This document shows positions 11,005 through 23,129 of a stretch of 64,000 nucleotides of DNA, one piece after another. The position numbers were made by a program, and so were the translations under genes. Position 1 is the stretch's first letter. Each line of letters starts with the position of its first letter. The stretch comes from Procambarus clarkii (Eukaryota; Arthropoda; Malacostraca; Decapoda; Cambaridae): positions 21,536,003 to 21,600,002 of the forward strand of contig NC_091175.1 in NCBI RefSeq assembly GCF_040958095.1, written 5' to 3'. A model generated the notes under the pieces. The model saw only the letters and a list, made by a program, of their open reading frames with translations. It had not been told where the DNA came from and did not search any database.

Positions 11005-11033
11005 CCCCCCCCCCCCCCCAAAAAAAAAAAAAA
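11005..11033. repeat. Abutting C15 and A14 homopolymers
   Basis: Fifteen C residues (11005-11019) run straight into fourteen A residues (11020-11033) within LINE D1. This is a replication- or sequencing-prone site, and the exact lengths should not be trusted. Confidence 0.85.
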
Positions 11034-12247
11034 CTAGGAATCAAAAGGCTGGCATACCGAAAGGGGAATTATGAACAGATGAGAAGTTTCCTAAGTGAAA
11101 TACCTTGGGACACAGACCTCAGAGATAAGTCTGTACAGGGTATGATGGACTATGTTACCCAAAAGTGTCAGGAGGCAGTAAACAGGTTCATCCCGGCCCA
11201 AAGGGAAAAATCCGATAAGCAACAGAAGAATCCATGGTATAATAGGGCATGTATGGAAGCGAAGAAACTGAACAAAAGGGCGTGGAGGAACTTCCGGAAT
11301 AACAGAACACCAGAAAGCAGAGAGATACCAGAGAACCAGGAATGAGTACGTCAGGGTGAGAAGAGAAGCAGATAAAAGTTTTGAAAATGATATAGCAAAC
11401 AAAGCCAAGACCGAACCAAAGCTAATCCACAGTCACATCAGAAGGAAAACAACAGTGAAGGAACAGGTATTGAAACTTAGAACAGGCGATGACAGGTATA
11501 CTGAGAATGACAAAGAGGTGTGTGAAGAACTCAACAAGAGGTTCCAGGAGGTCTTCACAGTAGAACAAGGTGAGGTCACTGTGCTAGGAGAAGGGGAGGT
11601 AAACCAGGCGGCCTTGGAAGAGTTCGAAATTACGAGAGAGGAGGTCAAGAGACACCTGCTGGATCTGGATGTTAGAAAGGCTGTTGATCCAGACGGGATC
11701 TCACCATGGATACTGAAAGAGTGTGCAGAGGCACTTTGCTTGCCACTCTCCATAGCGTATAGTAAGTCACTGGAGATGGGAGACCTACCAGAAATATGGA
11801 AGACAGCGAATGTGGTCCCAATATACAAAAAGGGCGACAGGCAAGAGGCACTGAACTACAGGCCAGTGTCCTTGACTTGTATACCATGCAAGGTACATAA
11901 GCTGGAGAGACAGGCAGGTGTAGCTGGTAAGGTGCTCCAGTGGGTAAGGGAGTACCTAGGCAATAGGAAGCAGAGAGTTATGGTGAGGGGTGAGACCTCC
12001 GATTGGCGTGAAGTCACCAGTGGAGTTCCACAGGGCTCTGTACTAGGTCCTATCTTGTTTCTGATATATGTAAATGATCTCCCGGAGGGTATCGATTCAT
12101 TTCTCTCAATGTTTGCGGACGATGCCAAAATTATGAGAAGGATTAAAACAGAAGAGGACTGTTTGAGGCTTCAAGAAGACCTAGACAAGCTGAAGGAATG
12201 GTCGAACAAATGGTTGTTAGAGTTTAACCCGACCAAATGTAATGTAA

Positions 12248-12512
12248 CTACCATTCAAGCTGTCATTGCAATCAATCTTAGCTACCTATGTGCTTTAATA
12301 TACTGTACCTACAATTTTCTCTCATCTTCTTTTTTTTCATTTCATGTAATCTGTTATCATTTTTTTGTCTATAAATTTTGCAAGTATTTACCTCCTTAAA
12401 ATTTTCTTAGATTAAGGACCTGCCCGAAACGCTGCGCGTGCTAGTGGCTTTACAAGACTGCAATTACCATATGTGTATCCTCACATTCCTTATGTACATT
12501 CTTGTATATGCA

Positions 12513-12574
<62 letters not shown>
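12248..12574 (+). mobile_element. Nested 3' end of a LINE A-like element with (AAAT)n tail
   Basis: A non-coding insertion splits LINE D1 exactly in codon sequence. The flanks carry the 7-bp target-site duplication AATGTAA (12241-12247 and 12575-12581). It contains GCCCGAAACGCTGCGCGTGC (about 12423-12442) and TAGTGGCTTTACAAG, the same 3' end as SINE S3 at 53.5 kb, and ends in (AAAT)n from about 12512. Read as the 5'-truncated 3' UTR of a LINE. Confidence 0.88.
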
Positions 12575-12575
<1 letters not shown>

Positions 12576-13330
12576 ATGTAATGAAGATAGGAGTAGGGAG
12601 CAGGAGGCCAGATACAAGGTATCATCTGGGAGAGGAAATTCTTCAGGAGTCAGAGAAAGAAAAAGACTTGGGGGTTGATATCACGCCAGACCTGTCTCCT
12701 GCAGCACATATCAAGAGGATAACATCAGCGGGATATGCCAGGCTGGCCAACATACGAACGGCATTCAGAAACTTGTGTAAAGAATCATTCAAAACTTTGT
12801 ATACCACATATGTCAGGCCAATCCTGGAGTATGCAGCCCCAGCATGGAGTCCATATCTAGTCAAGGATAAGACTAAACTGGAAAAGGTTCAAAGGTTTGC
12901 CACCAGACTAGTACCCGAGCTGAGAGGTATGAGCTAAGAGGAGAGACTACGGGAATTAAACCTCACTTCGCTGGAAGACAGAAGAGTTAGGGGGGACATG
13001 ATCACCACATTCAAGATTCTGAAGGGAATTGATAGGGGTAGATAAAGACAGGCTATTTAACACAAGGGGCACACGCATTAGGGGACACAGGTGGAAACTG
13101 AGTGCCCAAATGAGCCACAGAGATATTAGAAAGAACTTTTTTTAGTGTCAGAGTGGTTGACAAATAGAATGCATTAGAAAGTGATGTGGTGGAGGCTGAC
13201 TCCATACACAGTTTCAAGTGTAGATATGACAGAGCCCAATAGACTCAGGAACCTGTACACCTGTTGATTGACGGTTGAGAGGCGGGACCAAAGAGCCAGA
13301 GTTCAACCCCCGCAAGCACAACTAGGTGAG

Positions 13331-13824
13331 TACACACTACTCTTAACACACACTACACTACACACTCACTACATACACACACTACACTCTATGCATTACA
13401 TACACACACACTACATTCTACATACACTCACACTATACTCTATGTACACACTACACTCCACACAAAGACACACACACAATAGACTACACTCTACACACAC
13501 TACACACACAATAGACTACACTCTACACACACTACACACACATTACACTACACTCTACACACTCAATACATACACACACTACTCTACACAAACTGCACCG
13601 TACACACGCACACACACTCACACACTACACTCTACACTCTACACACTACACACACACACTACACTACACACAACTTACACTTCATTACACACTCACTACA
13701 CTCTACACACACTTCATTACACTCTACACACTACACACACACACACACTGCACTATACACAACACACTCACTACACACAACACTCGCTACACACACACAC
13801 ACTTCACTACACACAACACACACT

Positions 13825-13855
<31 letters not shown>

Positions 13856-13905
13856 TACACACAACACACTCTACCTACTCGCTACACACTCACTACACTC
13901 TTGAT
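13331..13905. repeat. ACACT/CACTACA-rich microsatellite tract
   Basis: About 570 bases of irregular (CA)n, ACACT and CACTACA repeats start directly at the 3' end of LINE D1. They were probably seeded by its GTGAGTACAC-like tail. The 252-codon plus frame across it is low-complexity and not a gene. Confidence 0.9.
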
Positions 13906-14340
13906 AAGCAGACAATATAAAAATCTCATCTCGATATTTATATTTATTACAAGTTCAAAACATTTTCTTTACATGTTTAATTCATTATCTCAGTTTTTGT
14001 TGTTATTTCTTCCTTTCAGTAACTAATCATTAGCTAGTTTAAATTGTATACTTTAGTTGGTTACAAAGCACTTGATTTATCAATTACCCTAAATTTAATT
14101 ATGAAACTGCGTCACACACTACATATTGTTTTAAATGAAGTGTCTCAGATATTTTAAAGCACGTATGTGTATTATTATTATTTAATATACATTCTTTAAC
14201 TTAACCAATCATGTCTCTTATGTATCTGCTCTCATAGCCTGTTAGTTGATGATGTTTCTGTGTCTCGTCTTAAAGTATTGTATGTGTATTATTAATATGG
14301 ACGCTAAGACGAGATTTGGATAATCGTTTCCTTACACCTA
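13906..14340. other. AT-rich non-coding stretch
   Basis: No exon, domain or recognised repeat seen. Confidence 0.4.
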
Positions 14341-14589
14341 ATGTATCTGTTCAAATAAATAAAGTGTGTAAAGGGGCAAGAGTTGTCTGTTCACTTATCC
14401 AAATGATGTTTACAAAAATATATACACATCCAGAGATGTCTATACACTTATTCAAATGACATTTACAAAAATAAATACACATCCAGAGTTATCTATCCAT
14501 GTATCCAAATGGTGTTTATAAAAATAAAAACGTATCAAGAGTTGCCTATCCATATATCCAAATGGTCTTTACAAAAATAAATATGTATC
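14341..14589. repeat. About 60-bp minisatellite, left part
   Basis: About four diverged units containing CCAAATGATGTTTACAAAAA followed by TATATACACATCCAGAG. The array resumes at 16794 after LINE A3, so the LINE split it. Confidence 0.78.
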
Positions 14590-16793
14590 TATTAATAAAA
14601 AACATGACCTTGAGAAGAAGTATAGGTTAGGAATTGTCTCCAAAGAATTCTCAAAGAATTACTCATTATTGCTGTCTAAGATAATTAGACGAGCCAAAAC
14701 TAAATACTACGAAGATAAATTTACCCAAATAAAGAGCAACATTAAACAAACTTGGAGAACAATTTCTCAAATATTGGGATCAAAGAAGTCTTTAAATAAC
14801 AAACCGACTCTCCTGTCTAATAACGATGGTCAGCTTTCAGCCTCTGATTCTGCTACTGAGTTCAATAGGTTCTTCTCTTCCATTGGTTCATCCCTTGCAA
14901 ATGATATTCCATCTTCCAGTACAGACATTAATGACTATCTTTCAGGTAACTATCCAGTCTCTGTACCTAAAGCCTATTAATTCCACTGACGTCAATGAGA
15001 TAATCCTTTCCCTTAAAACCAAGTCTGGTGCCCTTGAGGAGATACCAACTTTAATTTACAAAAAAGCCTCCAGATCTTTAGCCCCTGCTATTGCTTTGCT
15101 CTTCAACAAGTCACTTGAACTCCAAACCTTCCCAGATATTCTAAAAAAAGCGAGAGTAACGCCTGTCCACAAATGTGGTAATCTCACAGATGTTAACAAC
15201 TACAGACCTATATCTATCCTGCCAAACTTGTCAAAATTTTTTGAAAAACTAATCTATAAGCAGCTTTACTCATATCTAGCCAAACTCAATATACTTAGCC
15301 CTTGCCAATATGGCTTCAGACCCAAAAAAAAGCACTAACGATGCACTTATTAGTATGCTTAACTCGATTCATACAGCTCTTGATAAAAATGAGTTCTCTG
15401 TTGGGTTGTTTGTGGACCTGCGTAAAGCTTTTGACACTGTCAACCACCAAAACCTTCTTCTTAAATTACATCATTATGGAGTCAGAGGACACTCCCTACA
15501 ATACCTCAAATCCTACCTTACTAACAGGCTCCAATATGTTTCTGTGAATAATACAATTTCTCCCACCCTACCCATCAACATTGGTGTTCCCCAGGGCAGC
15601 ATACTTGGCCCTCTCCTCTTTCTCATCTACATTAATGACCTTCCAAATGCCTCCCAACACCTCAAACCAATTCTATTTGCTGACGACACAACCTTCATTT
15701 ACTCCAGTCCTGATCCCCTTGCTCTAAATGCCACAGTAAATACTGAGCTAAATAAAGTCCATCTGTGGCTAACTGCCAACAAACTCACCCTTAACATTGA
15801 CAAAACCTTTTATATTCTGTTTGGCAATAAATCCTTCTAATCAAATAAATCTCAAAATAAACAATACCCAAATTTGTAACAAATTAGATGGCAAATTCCT
15901 TGGCATTCTCATTGACCACAAGCTTAATTTCCAGGGACACATTCTAAACATATCAAAAAAAGTTTCAAAAACTGTGGGCATTCTTTCTAAGATCAGATAT
16001 TATGTACCACGCCCTGCCCTGGTGACTCTCTATTACTCCCTTATCTATCCATATCTCAACTATGGTATTTGTGCTTGGGGCTCTACTACCCAAAATCACT
16101 TACGTCCTCTAATTACTCAACACAAAGCTGCTATTAGGACAATATCCAATTCTGGCCCCAGACATCACTCGGTACCCCTACTTAAATCTCTGAATATGTT
16201 AGACATTAAGTCACTGCACATTCTCTCGTGTATTATACATATATAAAACGCTAAACTATAATGCCAATCCTGATCTCAAAAGCTTCATAGAAGGTTGTAT
16301 CAGAACCCATGAGCATCACACCAGAAATAAATACAGTTTTGATATTCCTAGAGTACGACTTAATCAAACTAGAAATGCTCTACAAATCAAGGGGCCCAGA
16401 ATGTGGAATGACCTTCCCAACCATGTTAAAGACTGTACCTCTCTCAACCAGTTTAAGTTAAAAGCGAAGCTATACCTAATAAATTCCCTGTAACCTACCT
16501 TACCCTTCTATTGTCAACCAATGTCTGTTTTTTTCTTTAAAGAGCGCTGTTTGTCGACATAATTGTATTTGTGCTGCTTTTTCATCTATGTTTTCATTTC
16601 TTGTTTTCATTCTACTCATTATGCTCAATTAGTATTAAGCTTGTCATTTAAGTTTATCATGCCCGAAACGCTTTGCGTAATAGTGGCTTTAGGCATTGTA
16701 TGTACTAGCTATACCTATAAGTTAAACAATCCTTGTAAATATTTATTGTATGTATGTACCTTACCTAAATAAAATTGTATTGTATTGTATTGT
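14590..16793 (+). mobile_element. LINE family A copy A3 with (ATTGT)n tail
   Basis: Second plus-strand copy, colinear with A2 from the LINDKKHDLEKKYRLG-equivalent region to the C-terminus. The RT motifs FVDLRKAFDTVNHQNLL, GVPQGSILGPLLFLIYINDL and FADDTTFIY are present. Compared with A2 it has frameshifts near 14965, 15325 (an A-run), 15835 and 16222, so it is dead. The 3' UTR with GCCCGAAACGCTTTGCGTAA (about 16661-16680) ends in (ATTGT)n at about 16774-16793. A 6-bp duplication TGTATC (14584-14589, 16794-16799) flanks it. Confidence 0.92.
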
Positions 16794-16900
16794 TGTATCC
16801 AGAGTTGTCTACCCGACTTATCTAAATGATGTTGACAAAAATATATACATATCCAGAGTTTCCTATCCACTTATCCAAAAGATGTTGACAAAATAAATAT
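16794..16900. repeat. About 60-bp minisatellite, right part
   Basis: Continuation of the array at 14341-14589 (TATCCAGAGTTGTCTACC, CCAAAAGATGTTGACAAAA), separated from it by LINE A3. Confidence 0.75.
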
Positions 16901-17489
16901 ATCTTTCTAAGACAACTTTATGCATTAAAAAAATCTATCCAATACATCATTACTATCTTCCATGATCATTTTAATTGTCATTTGCACTCTTTTACACTCT
17001 CTAATCTTTATTATCCAATGACGCTCTCAAACACATTAGGAATACTTTCTCTCTCTGTCGTATATCATCGTAAAAGAATAATCAGTCAAAAAAGGTAATC
17101 TTTTAAACATCGAGAATAGTCTTCAAGTATTAAATATCACTCTCTCTCTGTAACAAACATTGTTTTTCATTCAATAAACAAGTACTCAAGGGCAGCTTTC
17201 CAAGACACGAATAAACTAAAGTCTATTCTAAACTTTCTAAGACAAGATGTGTTGTAGCCTCAAACAATTTTTAAGAAATACGATATATCAAAGCATGTGC
17301 AACTTTATGTACTAATAAACTTATACTTCAATTAAAAACACATAAAATAACTATCTTTATATAATAGTACAAGTTCACTAAGCTATTTACAGCCAAAACT
17401 CGTACTATAATTTATTATATATAAGTTGCAAAATACAACTCTTTAAGTAACTAGTTCAACTTTTCATAACAAACTTCCACTTCTTTTTA
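16901..17489. other. AT-rich non-coding stretch
   Basis: No exon or known element seen on either strand. Confidence 0.4.
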
Positions 17490-19345
17490 TCTCAGCAATT
17501 GTGCTGGGGAAGGGGCTCTCCATTAACCCTGTGAAAAGTTGCGTCATGAGCTTCACCTGGACCCGCTTACCAGACCAGCCAGTGGTGACCGTCGGGGGCT
17601 GTCGTCTCCCGATCGCTACCGAACACAGGTGGCTGGGGGTCGTTCTAGATAGCCCTCGGCTGACGTGGAGGCACCATGTCGACTACCTTCGGGCCTCATG
17701 CCTTCGTCGCGTGAACATCATGAAACGGGTCTCTGGTGCGGCTTGGGGGGCTTCACGGGAGTCGCTCCTAGCTCTCTACAAGGCCTTCATTCGTAGCAAG
17801 ATCATGTATGCGAGTGAAGTCTATGGCTCAGCAGCAACATCTGTCTTGGCAAGGCTGGATCCCATTCAAAATGGTGCCCTTCGCTCAGCGTTAGGAGCTA
17901 TGCCCTCCTCGCCAGTTCTTTCTCTCCATGCCGAGTCGGGGCTATGGCCCCTGAGCTTTCAACGTCTTCTCGCCCACTGCCGCCAACTTCAACGGATAGT
18001 GCGTCTCCCTGCTACCCATCCACTTACTCGCCTTCAGCTCGAGGCTAACTGGTGGAATGTGCCGGCTGGACACTCCAGACGTCGTCAGTTGCCTTCCGTC
18101 GTCCGGGCCTTGGATGCATATTCACAGTTCTCCCTTCCCGTCCCTGTACTCACCCCTGGCCCGATCATCTCACCGGTGCCTCCGTGGGCAGAAGAGATCA
18201 TTCGAGTTTCTGTCGACTTTTCCAAGCCTCCTCGTCGGAAGAGAGATTTAGAGGGTTTGGCCCCTTTAATTTTTGCAGACCTACGAGCCTCCTCATACTC
18301 TGGATACTTAGAGGTTTACACGGATGGGTCCCGCAAAGATCAGCCACCATCTACATCTGCGGCAGCATACTTTGCTCCTTTTTCTTTCTGTCAGACGTGG
18401 AAACTCTCTCCTGCTCATTCGTGCCTGGCCGGGGAATTGTTTGCAATCTTACTAGCCTTACGACTCCTTCGACAAGTTTCAGGGCCCTCTGCAGTGGTTT
18501 TCTACGTGGACTCAATCACAGCCCTACATCTGATATCATCTCGGCGTCCACGAGTCCATCGTCATACTGTGTCACAGATCCGTGGAGAACTGCTGTCATA
18601 CTCTGTTACTCCAGGTTGGTCCATCTATCTCCAATGGGTTCCGTCACATGTCGGTATTAAAGGCAATGAGGTAGCCGACGCAGCAGCAGGGATGGCGCAT
18701 GCTCTCCATGACTACAAATGTGCCTCTAGACCTTTCCGAAATTCTCCCGCAACTCCGGGCGGCTTGCCTCGCGAGTTGGGAGGCAATGATGGAGCCAGCA
18801 CTCAGGTCCTCCTCTTTGGCGGGTCTACGGGAGGATTCCTCCCCGCGTCCATGGACTCGTCATCATTCTCGACTCCTCGACACTGCCATCACTCGTCTCC
18901 GGATTGGGCACACTTGCCTGGCCGCACATCTCCATCGTCTACGGCTGGTAGATTCCCCATATTGCCAGTGGTGTCCGACCCAAGAGGATACAGTGGAGCA
19001 CTTTCTACTTCACTGCCCTCGATTTCATAGCGCTCGCGTCAGACTACAGAGTTCCGTTCGTAGGCTGAATATTCCCCGCCTCACAGTTCCCGTTCTCCTT
19101 GACGGGGCAGGTGCGAGAGACGAAGACGTCCGTCATGACATCCTTCGCCATACCTTCCGCTTCATCCGTCATGTCCGCGGCCTGAAGAGACTGTAAAATT
19201 TGTCGCCTGAGGAGATTGTAGGGTCTATGGCCTGAAGAGACTATAGGGACCCCATCTCTTCGCTATTTCCCGGTATCGGGCAGCCGGGGCGCATCCGATC
19301 CCACGATCGTCGTCGCCCCTAAATCAACACAACAACAACACTTCT
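17490..19345 (+). mobile_element. LINE family B copy with RNase H domain (I group)
   Basis: The 5' truncation falls just after the RT catalytic motif; the copy opens with GLSINPVKSCVMSFTW. An RNase H domain follows (LEVYTDGSRK with catalytic Asp, CLAGELFAILLALRLL with catalytic Glu, VVFYVDSITALHLI with Asp, WVPSHVGIKGNEVADAAA with His and Asp), then a CCHC-type knuckle region (SPYCQWCPTQEDTVEHFLLH). A frameshift between about 18690 and 18740 separates the RNase H and knuckle frames. The composition is GC-richer than its flanks. The 3' UTR ends ...CGATCGTCGTCGCCCCTAAA then (AAC)n at 19325-19340. An isolated copy of this 3' end lies at 42.3 kb. Confidence 0.9.
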
Positions 19346-19555
19346 TTTTATTAATTATTTTGTTAAAATTAATTTTCTTATCCCCTATATCTTAAAACTG
19401 TTCTCTAAACGACACTGCATAACCCTACCTATGTGACTAAGCAATACACTTTAACGCAACCAGACCGTAAATATACGGCCCACTCGGCTAACGGGTTCCG
19501 CAACCGCGCCTTAAATAGCCGGCCGATCTAAAAAAAAAACATATAAAATCCAATT
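19346..19555. other. Short unassigned non-coding gap
   Basis: AT-rich then mixed sequence between LINE B and the following repeat. Nothing recognised. Confidence 0.35.
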
Positions 19556-20128
19556 CTTATTCGATCGACTTGGGGTTAGTATGAAAATGTTTGCCATTAA
19601 ATTTTCGTTTTCTCTAATAGGCACATGGCCTATTTGAGAAAACGGCATTGTATTATAACTTAGAGGAGAGACTATTGAGTTGTTGACACAACGAGGGTAA
19701 TCGCCCACTTCACACACTCTTGGTGTGGGCCGCGATCATGATTCTACATTTATATGTATATGTCTGTGTAGGGAATTTTATTGCGAGTTCAGTGATATAA
19801 AATATAACGCTATAGGACTAATGTGGAGCTGACAACAAACAAAAGAGTATGAACATTTTGTTGCTGTTTGGGCGTCACGGCGAGTGATCTACGTTTTATT
19901 TATTTCGTGGTGGGATAGCTAATGCTTTGGTGACATGTTATACATATGATCTTGTAGAGAATTGTATTGCCAACACATTGATACCAAAATGAAATACGTA
20001 GCTTGAGAATTAGTGTCAGGAGAGTGAAAAGATTACACACTTTTTGGTGTTTACGCTCAAGAGCCCAAAACGCCGCGCGCACAATGCCCTAGTTTTTTTA
20101 GCGGGGCCCGCGCGCTTTAAAGTGTTAA
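19556..20128. mobile_element. Non-autonomous piece of the same piggyBac-like family as the intron 6 element
   Basis: Shares blocks in the same order with 41640-42052: GTGGGCCGCGA, CTACATTTATATG, GGGAATTTTATTG, TTGATACCAAAATGAAATAC, GTCAGGAGAGT. It ends the same way in AAAGTGTTAA (20119-20128). No transposase seen here. The left end is not resolved. Confidence 0.6.
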
Positions 20129-21687
20129 TTAACCTAACCTAACTAGCCTAACGTATCATATATAGTCAAACCTACCTATTCCTCTCTCTCTTAGCTAACT
20201 TAAACAGCATGACATAACCTAACTTATCCTGCCTTACTTAACATAACTTTTCAAAGCATCATCTTAGTCTCTCTGAAACATCAACTCCTCATTTATTTAC
20301 CCAGACTACTCTCATTTACACATTCAGTTACACCCGCAAACTTATAATTACATTCACAAACTTATGCAACTTAAGCAAAGAACTCAGTTCAGTCACTTGC
20401 ACAAACAAACACAAACTAGTATATCGTACCTAGTAGCCAGAACGCAGTACTCGGCCTACTATGCAAGGCACGATTTGCCTAATAAGCCAAGTATTCATGA
20501 ATTTATATATTTTTCTATTTTTGTTATGAACTGATAAAGCTATTCATTTCACTATGTATGAGTAAATTGTATTTTATTTGAGTAAAAACTAACGTAGATA
20601 TATGACGGAACCTAACCAACCCTACCTAACCTAACCTAATCTATCTTAATTGACAGTTTATTCAGATCTTATTTTGAGCACAATTGCTAACAGTTGGTCA
20701 TACTACTTCTGCTGCGGTTCTCCTTGTGCGCCGTTGATGCTATTTACTATATACATATATTTAATTCTACCTCATATTTGCGGCTCAGAGCAGTGTTATT
20801 TATTATGTGCTACATCTTTATTCGGCAGTAACCTTACCGGTAATTAGGTCGGTACTTGTCTTGCCTTGTGAATTTGCAGGCCTGCTTTTCACACTTCACG
20901 TATTATTCGGCTACCTCCATATGCTTCTGCGGCCCACTGCTGATTTTGTTACTGCTCTTCTAGCACATTGTACTGCTGATTCGATCAGTATTGCTCCCTG
21001 CCACTTTTAGTTCCTGCCCCTGGGGGGCCCATCCGTCTCTGGCCTTTTCAGTCCCAGCCCTAATGCTTGGAGGAAGTCTCGCTCTTTCTTCTATTCTTCC
21101 AGATTTTCAGGTCTCTTTAGTCTGCCTTGGTGGCGCTTTGACCCTGGGTCATTCAGGTACTCAGGTGCCAGTCCGGTGGCACAGCGTGTCATGTGCGACT
21201 TTGTTATATGTTGTATTCAACAATTTTTCTCCCGCCTTCTCCTCCTTACCGTTTACGGTATTGCTTGTTTAAGGCTCTTGGCAGCTTTGGTTTACGTGCT
21301 GTTTATTTCACCCAGGTGGTACTTTTCTCTGGCTCTTCCTGCCTTTGGGGTCGAGCTCATTCCCCACTCCTCTCCGTCCCGTGTGACGTGCTTTGGCCTT
21401 TAGTATTCTTCAGTTCAGTATTAATTCTTTTACTGGTCAGCTCCGTTGCGCCATTGGGCGCAAATTCCTTTGCGGCTTTGGCACTGCAGTGGCAATTTTG
21501 TTCACCCGTTTTTTTTTCCTTTTATTCTTGTCTTCTGGTTTACTGCTTACCTATTATGTACTCATTGGGTAGTACTTTCAGCCGCAAAACTCGGAATACT
21601 GACGTTACGTTGTTAGACCGAAGTTATTACAGTCTTCTCGTTATATTCTTTATGGCAACGAGTGCTATGCTGGCTGGCTTATGTTGG
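20129..21687. other. Non-coding stretch with no assignable gene
   Basis: AT-rich to about 20650, then pyrimidine-rich sequence to about 21690 that keeps several overlapping frames open (up to 167 codons) without recognisable domains. The short CCTAACCTAAC runs near 20127 and 20625 are too brief to be telomeric. Nothing is annotated. Confidence 0.4.
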
Positions 21688-21915
21688 CTAGTCTAGCATA
21701 TGCCACTGTTGGTTCTTTTTGATGTGGGCCTCTGGGGACAGGTTCGGTGTGTGATTCAAAGCCCAGGTCTTACTCTCTTGCAGGATTTCACCTCCCAGGT
21801 GGTACCTTGTGTTCAGCCTCCTGCTCCCTTCGCCTATTTTCTTTACATTACACTTTCCTGAGTTGAACTTTAGCAACCTTTTTCTAGACCTTTCCTCCAG
21901 TTTGTCCAGGTGTTC
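21688..21915 (-). mobile_element. LINE family D fragment D3
   Basis: The minus strand reads MLKFNSGKCNVKKIGEGSRR then LNTRYHLGGEILQES and PNLSPEAHIK, colinear with D1 (12.2-12.7 kb) and D4 (53.0-53.2 kb). Both ends truncated. Confidence 0.82.
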
Positions 21916-22640
21916 CTGTAGTAGTGAATGTCTGCGATCGCCTGCAAGGCGACTTAGTGTTGACTACAAGACGACTTCTTGATGTCTGCACGATGCCTTG
22001 TTGGCGCCTTCCTGATCCAGAATGATTACAAGACGATCTCCAGTTGGCGTCAGGACGACTTCAGGACGAATCCCAGACGACTCCTAGCTGCTTTTCATGT
22101 TGACTGGTGGCAATATATTATTTATTACATTATGTTATATATTTATTTAAGTTCTTTATATTCAGTTTGGGTTTATGGTTGCCTCACTTCACCCCCCCCC
22201 CCTCTGCTATTATTTGTAATTATTGAGTTTATTCTGGGTTTTCTGCTACTATGTTATTGTTTTAAGCCTACTTTGCTTATGGTCTTTGGTTTCATTGGCG
22301 GATTTGGCTGAGTTAATCTCTACTTGTTACTATTTGCCATTGATGTTAGTTATAGTCACTTTTGGTGTTATTGATCTCATGTCACTTCCCCCTTTTGGCT
22401 TCCGGCCCTCACCTAACGTCATGAATGTTGTTATTATTGTATCATACTATTACTAATTTAAGTTCTTTATTATTTGGTCCGGGTTTTAGTTGCCTTACTT
22501 CTACCCCTCCCTCCGCTACCCTCCCCAAGTTTTGTACTATTTGGTAATAACTTTGTGAGTTCATAATATTGGATTATTAAGTATTTTCATGTATTTCTGA
22601 TCAGGGGGAGAAAGATACTGGCAGTATGGGGCTTTAAATT
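21916..22640. repeat. Unassigned sequence with a roughly 90-bp diverged duplication
   Basis: Blocks near 22143-22205 (TTTAAGTTCTTTATATTCAG ... CACCCCCCCC) and 22456-22530 (TTTAAGTTCTTTATTATTTG ... CTACCCCTCC) resemble each other in order. GACGAC phrases recur at 21960-22085. No coding function recognised. Confidence 0.4.
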
Positions 22641-22875
22641 TATTGAAGATTAAATTCTGCAGAACATGTAAATATATAAAGTTTCAAATATATAAAGTAA
22701 GTAAATATATAAAGTTTATATTAAACACGGTTTATATTATAGACTTATAACAAAGTTTATATTATATTAAACTTAATATTGAACATGTAAATATATAAAG
22801 TTTCAAATATATAAAGTAAGTAAATATATAACGTTTATATTAAAATATATAAAGTAAATATATAAAGTAAGAATT
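22641..22875. repeat. AT-rich tandem duplication (about 120-bp step)
   Basis: GAACATGTAAATATATAAAG followed by TTTCAAATATATAAAGTAAG occurs at about 22664 and again at about 22785. Confidence 0.65.
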
Positions 22876-23129
22876 AACAGTAACAATTCCAAGTCCGAGG
22901 ACTAGATTTAACTTAAAAGGTACACCCGTAGTAAGTATGAGACCTTAGCCTATAGTGACATGGAAACTAATTCTGCAGAAACCTAAAGGTTAACTGGTAC
23001 TAGAATTAAGGCCGAGTGCAAATGTGTAGTAATTATATAACACTAGGATATAACAGGCAGGACACAGAGAATAACTAATAAGTGAGAGACCACATAACAC
23101 GTAATGTACCCGGCCAAGAGGCCGTAAAA
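22876..23129. other. Short unassigned stretch
   Basis: AT-rich, no element or exon recognised. Confidence 0.3.

Larger units (their letters stand above)
10521..13330 (+). mobile_element. LINE family D copy D1 (CR1-like), interrupted
   Basis: In order it has an apurinic-type endonuclease domain (IVVVIYNPPPN near 10585, IMGDFNHGKIDW near 10720, LGMSDHTVLNF near 10950), a linker, RT blocks (NVVPIYKKGD, LNYRPVSLTC, SGVPQGSVLGPILFLIYVND, MFADDAKIM), then after an interruption the C-terminal region GVDITPDLSPAAHIKRITSA and RPILEYAAPAWSPYL. The 3' end closes with CCGCAAGCACAACTAGGTGA (about 13310-13329). Frame breaks occur near 10620, 11345 and 12935. Roughly 100 residues including RT motif A are deleted between LTCIPCKV and HKLERQ (about 11893), so it cannot work. 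A younger element is inserted at 12248-12574. Confidence 0.92.

Noticed and set aside
13268-14026. 252-codon His/Thr/Tyr-rich frame
   Set aside because: Microsatellite (ACACT) translation starting in a LINE 3' end.
20127-20650. Arthropod telomeric CCTAA repeats
   Set aside because: Only two or three adjacent CCTAA units occur, in irregular AT-rich sequence.
20991-21696. Host exons in the 93-167-codon frames
   Set aside because: Hydrophobic frames overlap in all three phases of a pyrimidine-rich tract. No domains or consistent splice sites.
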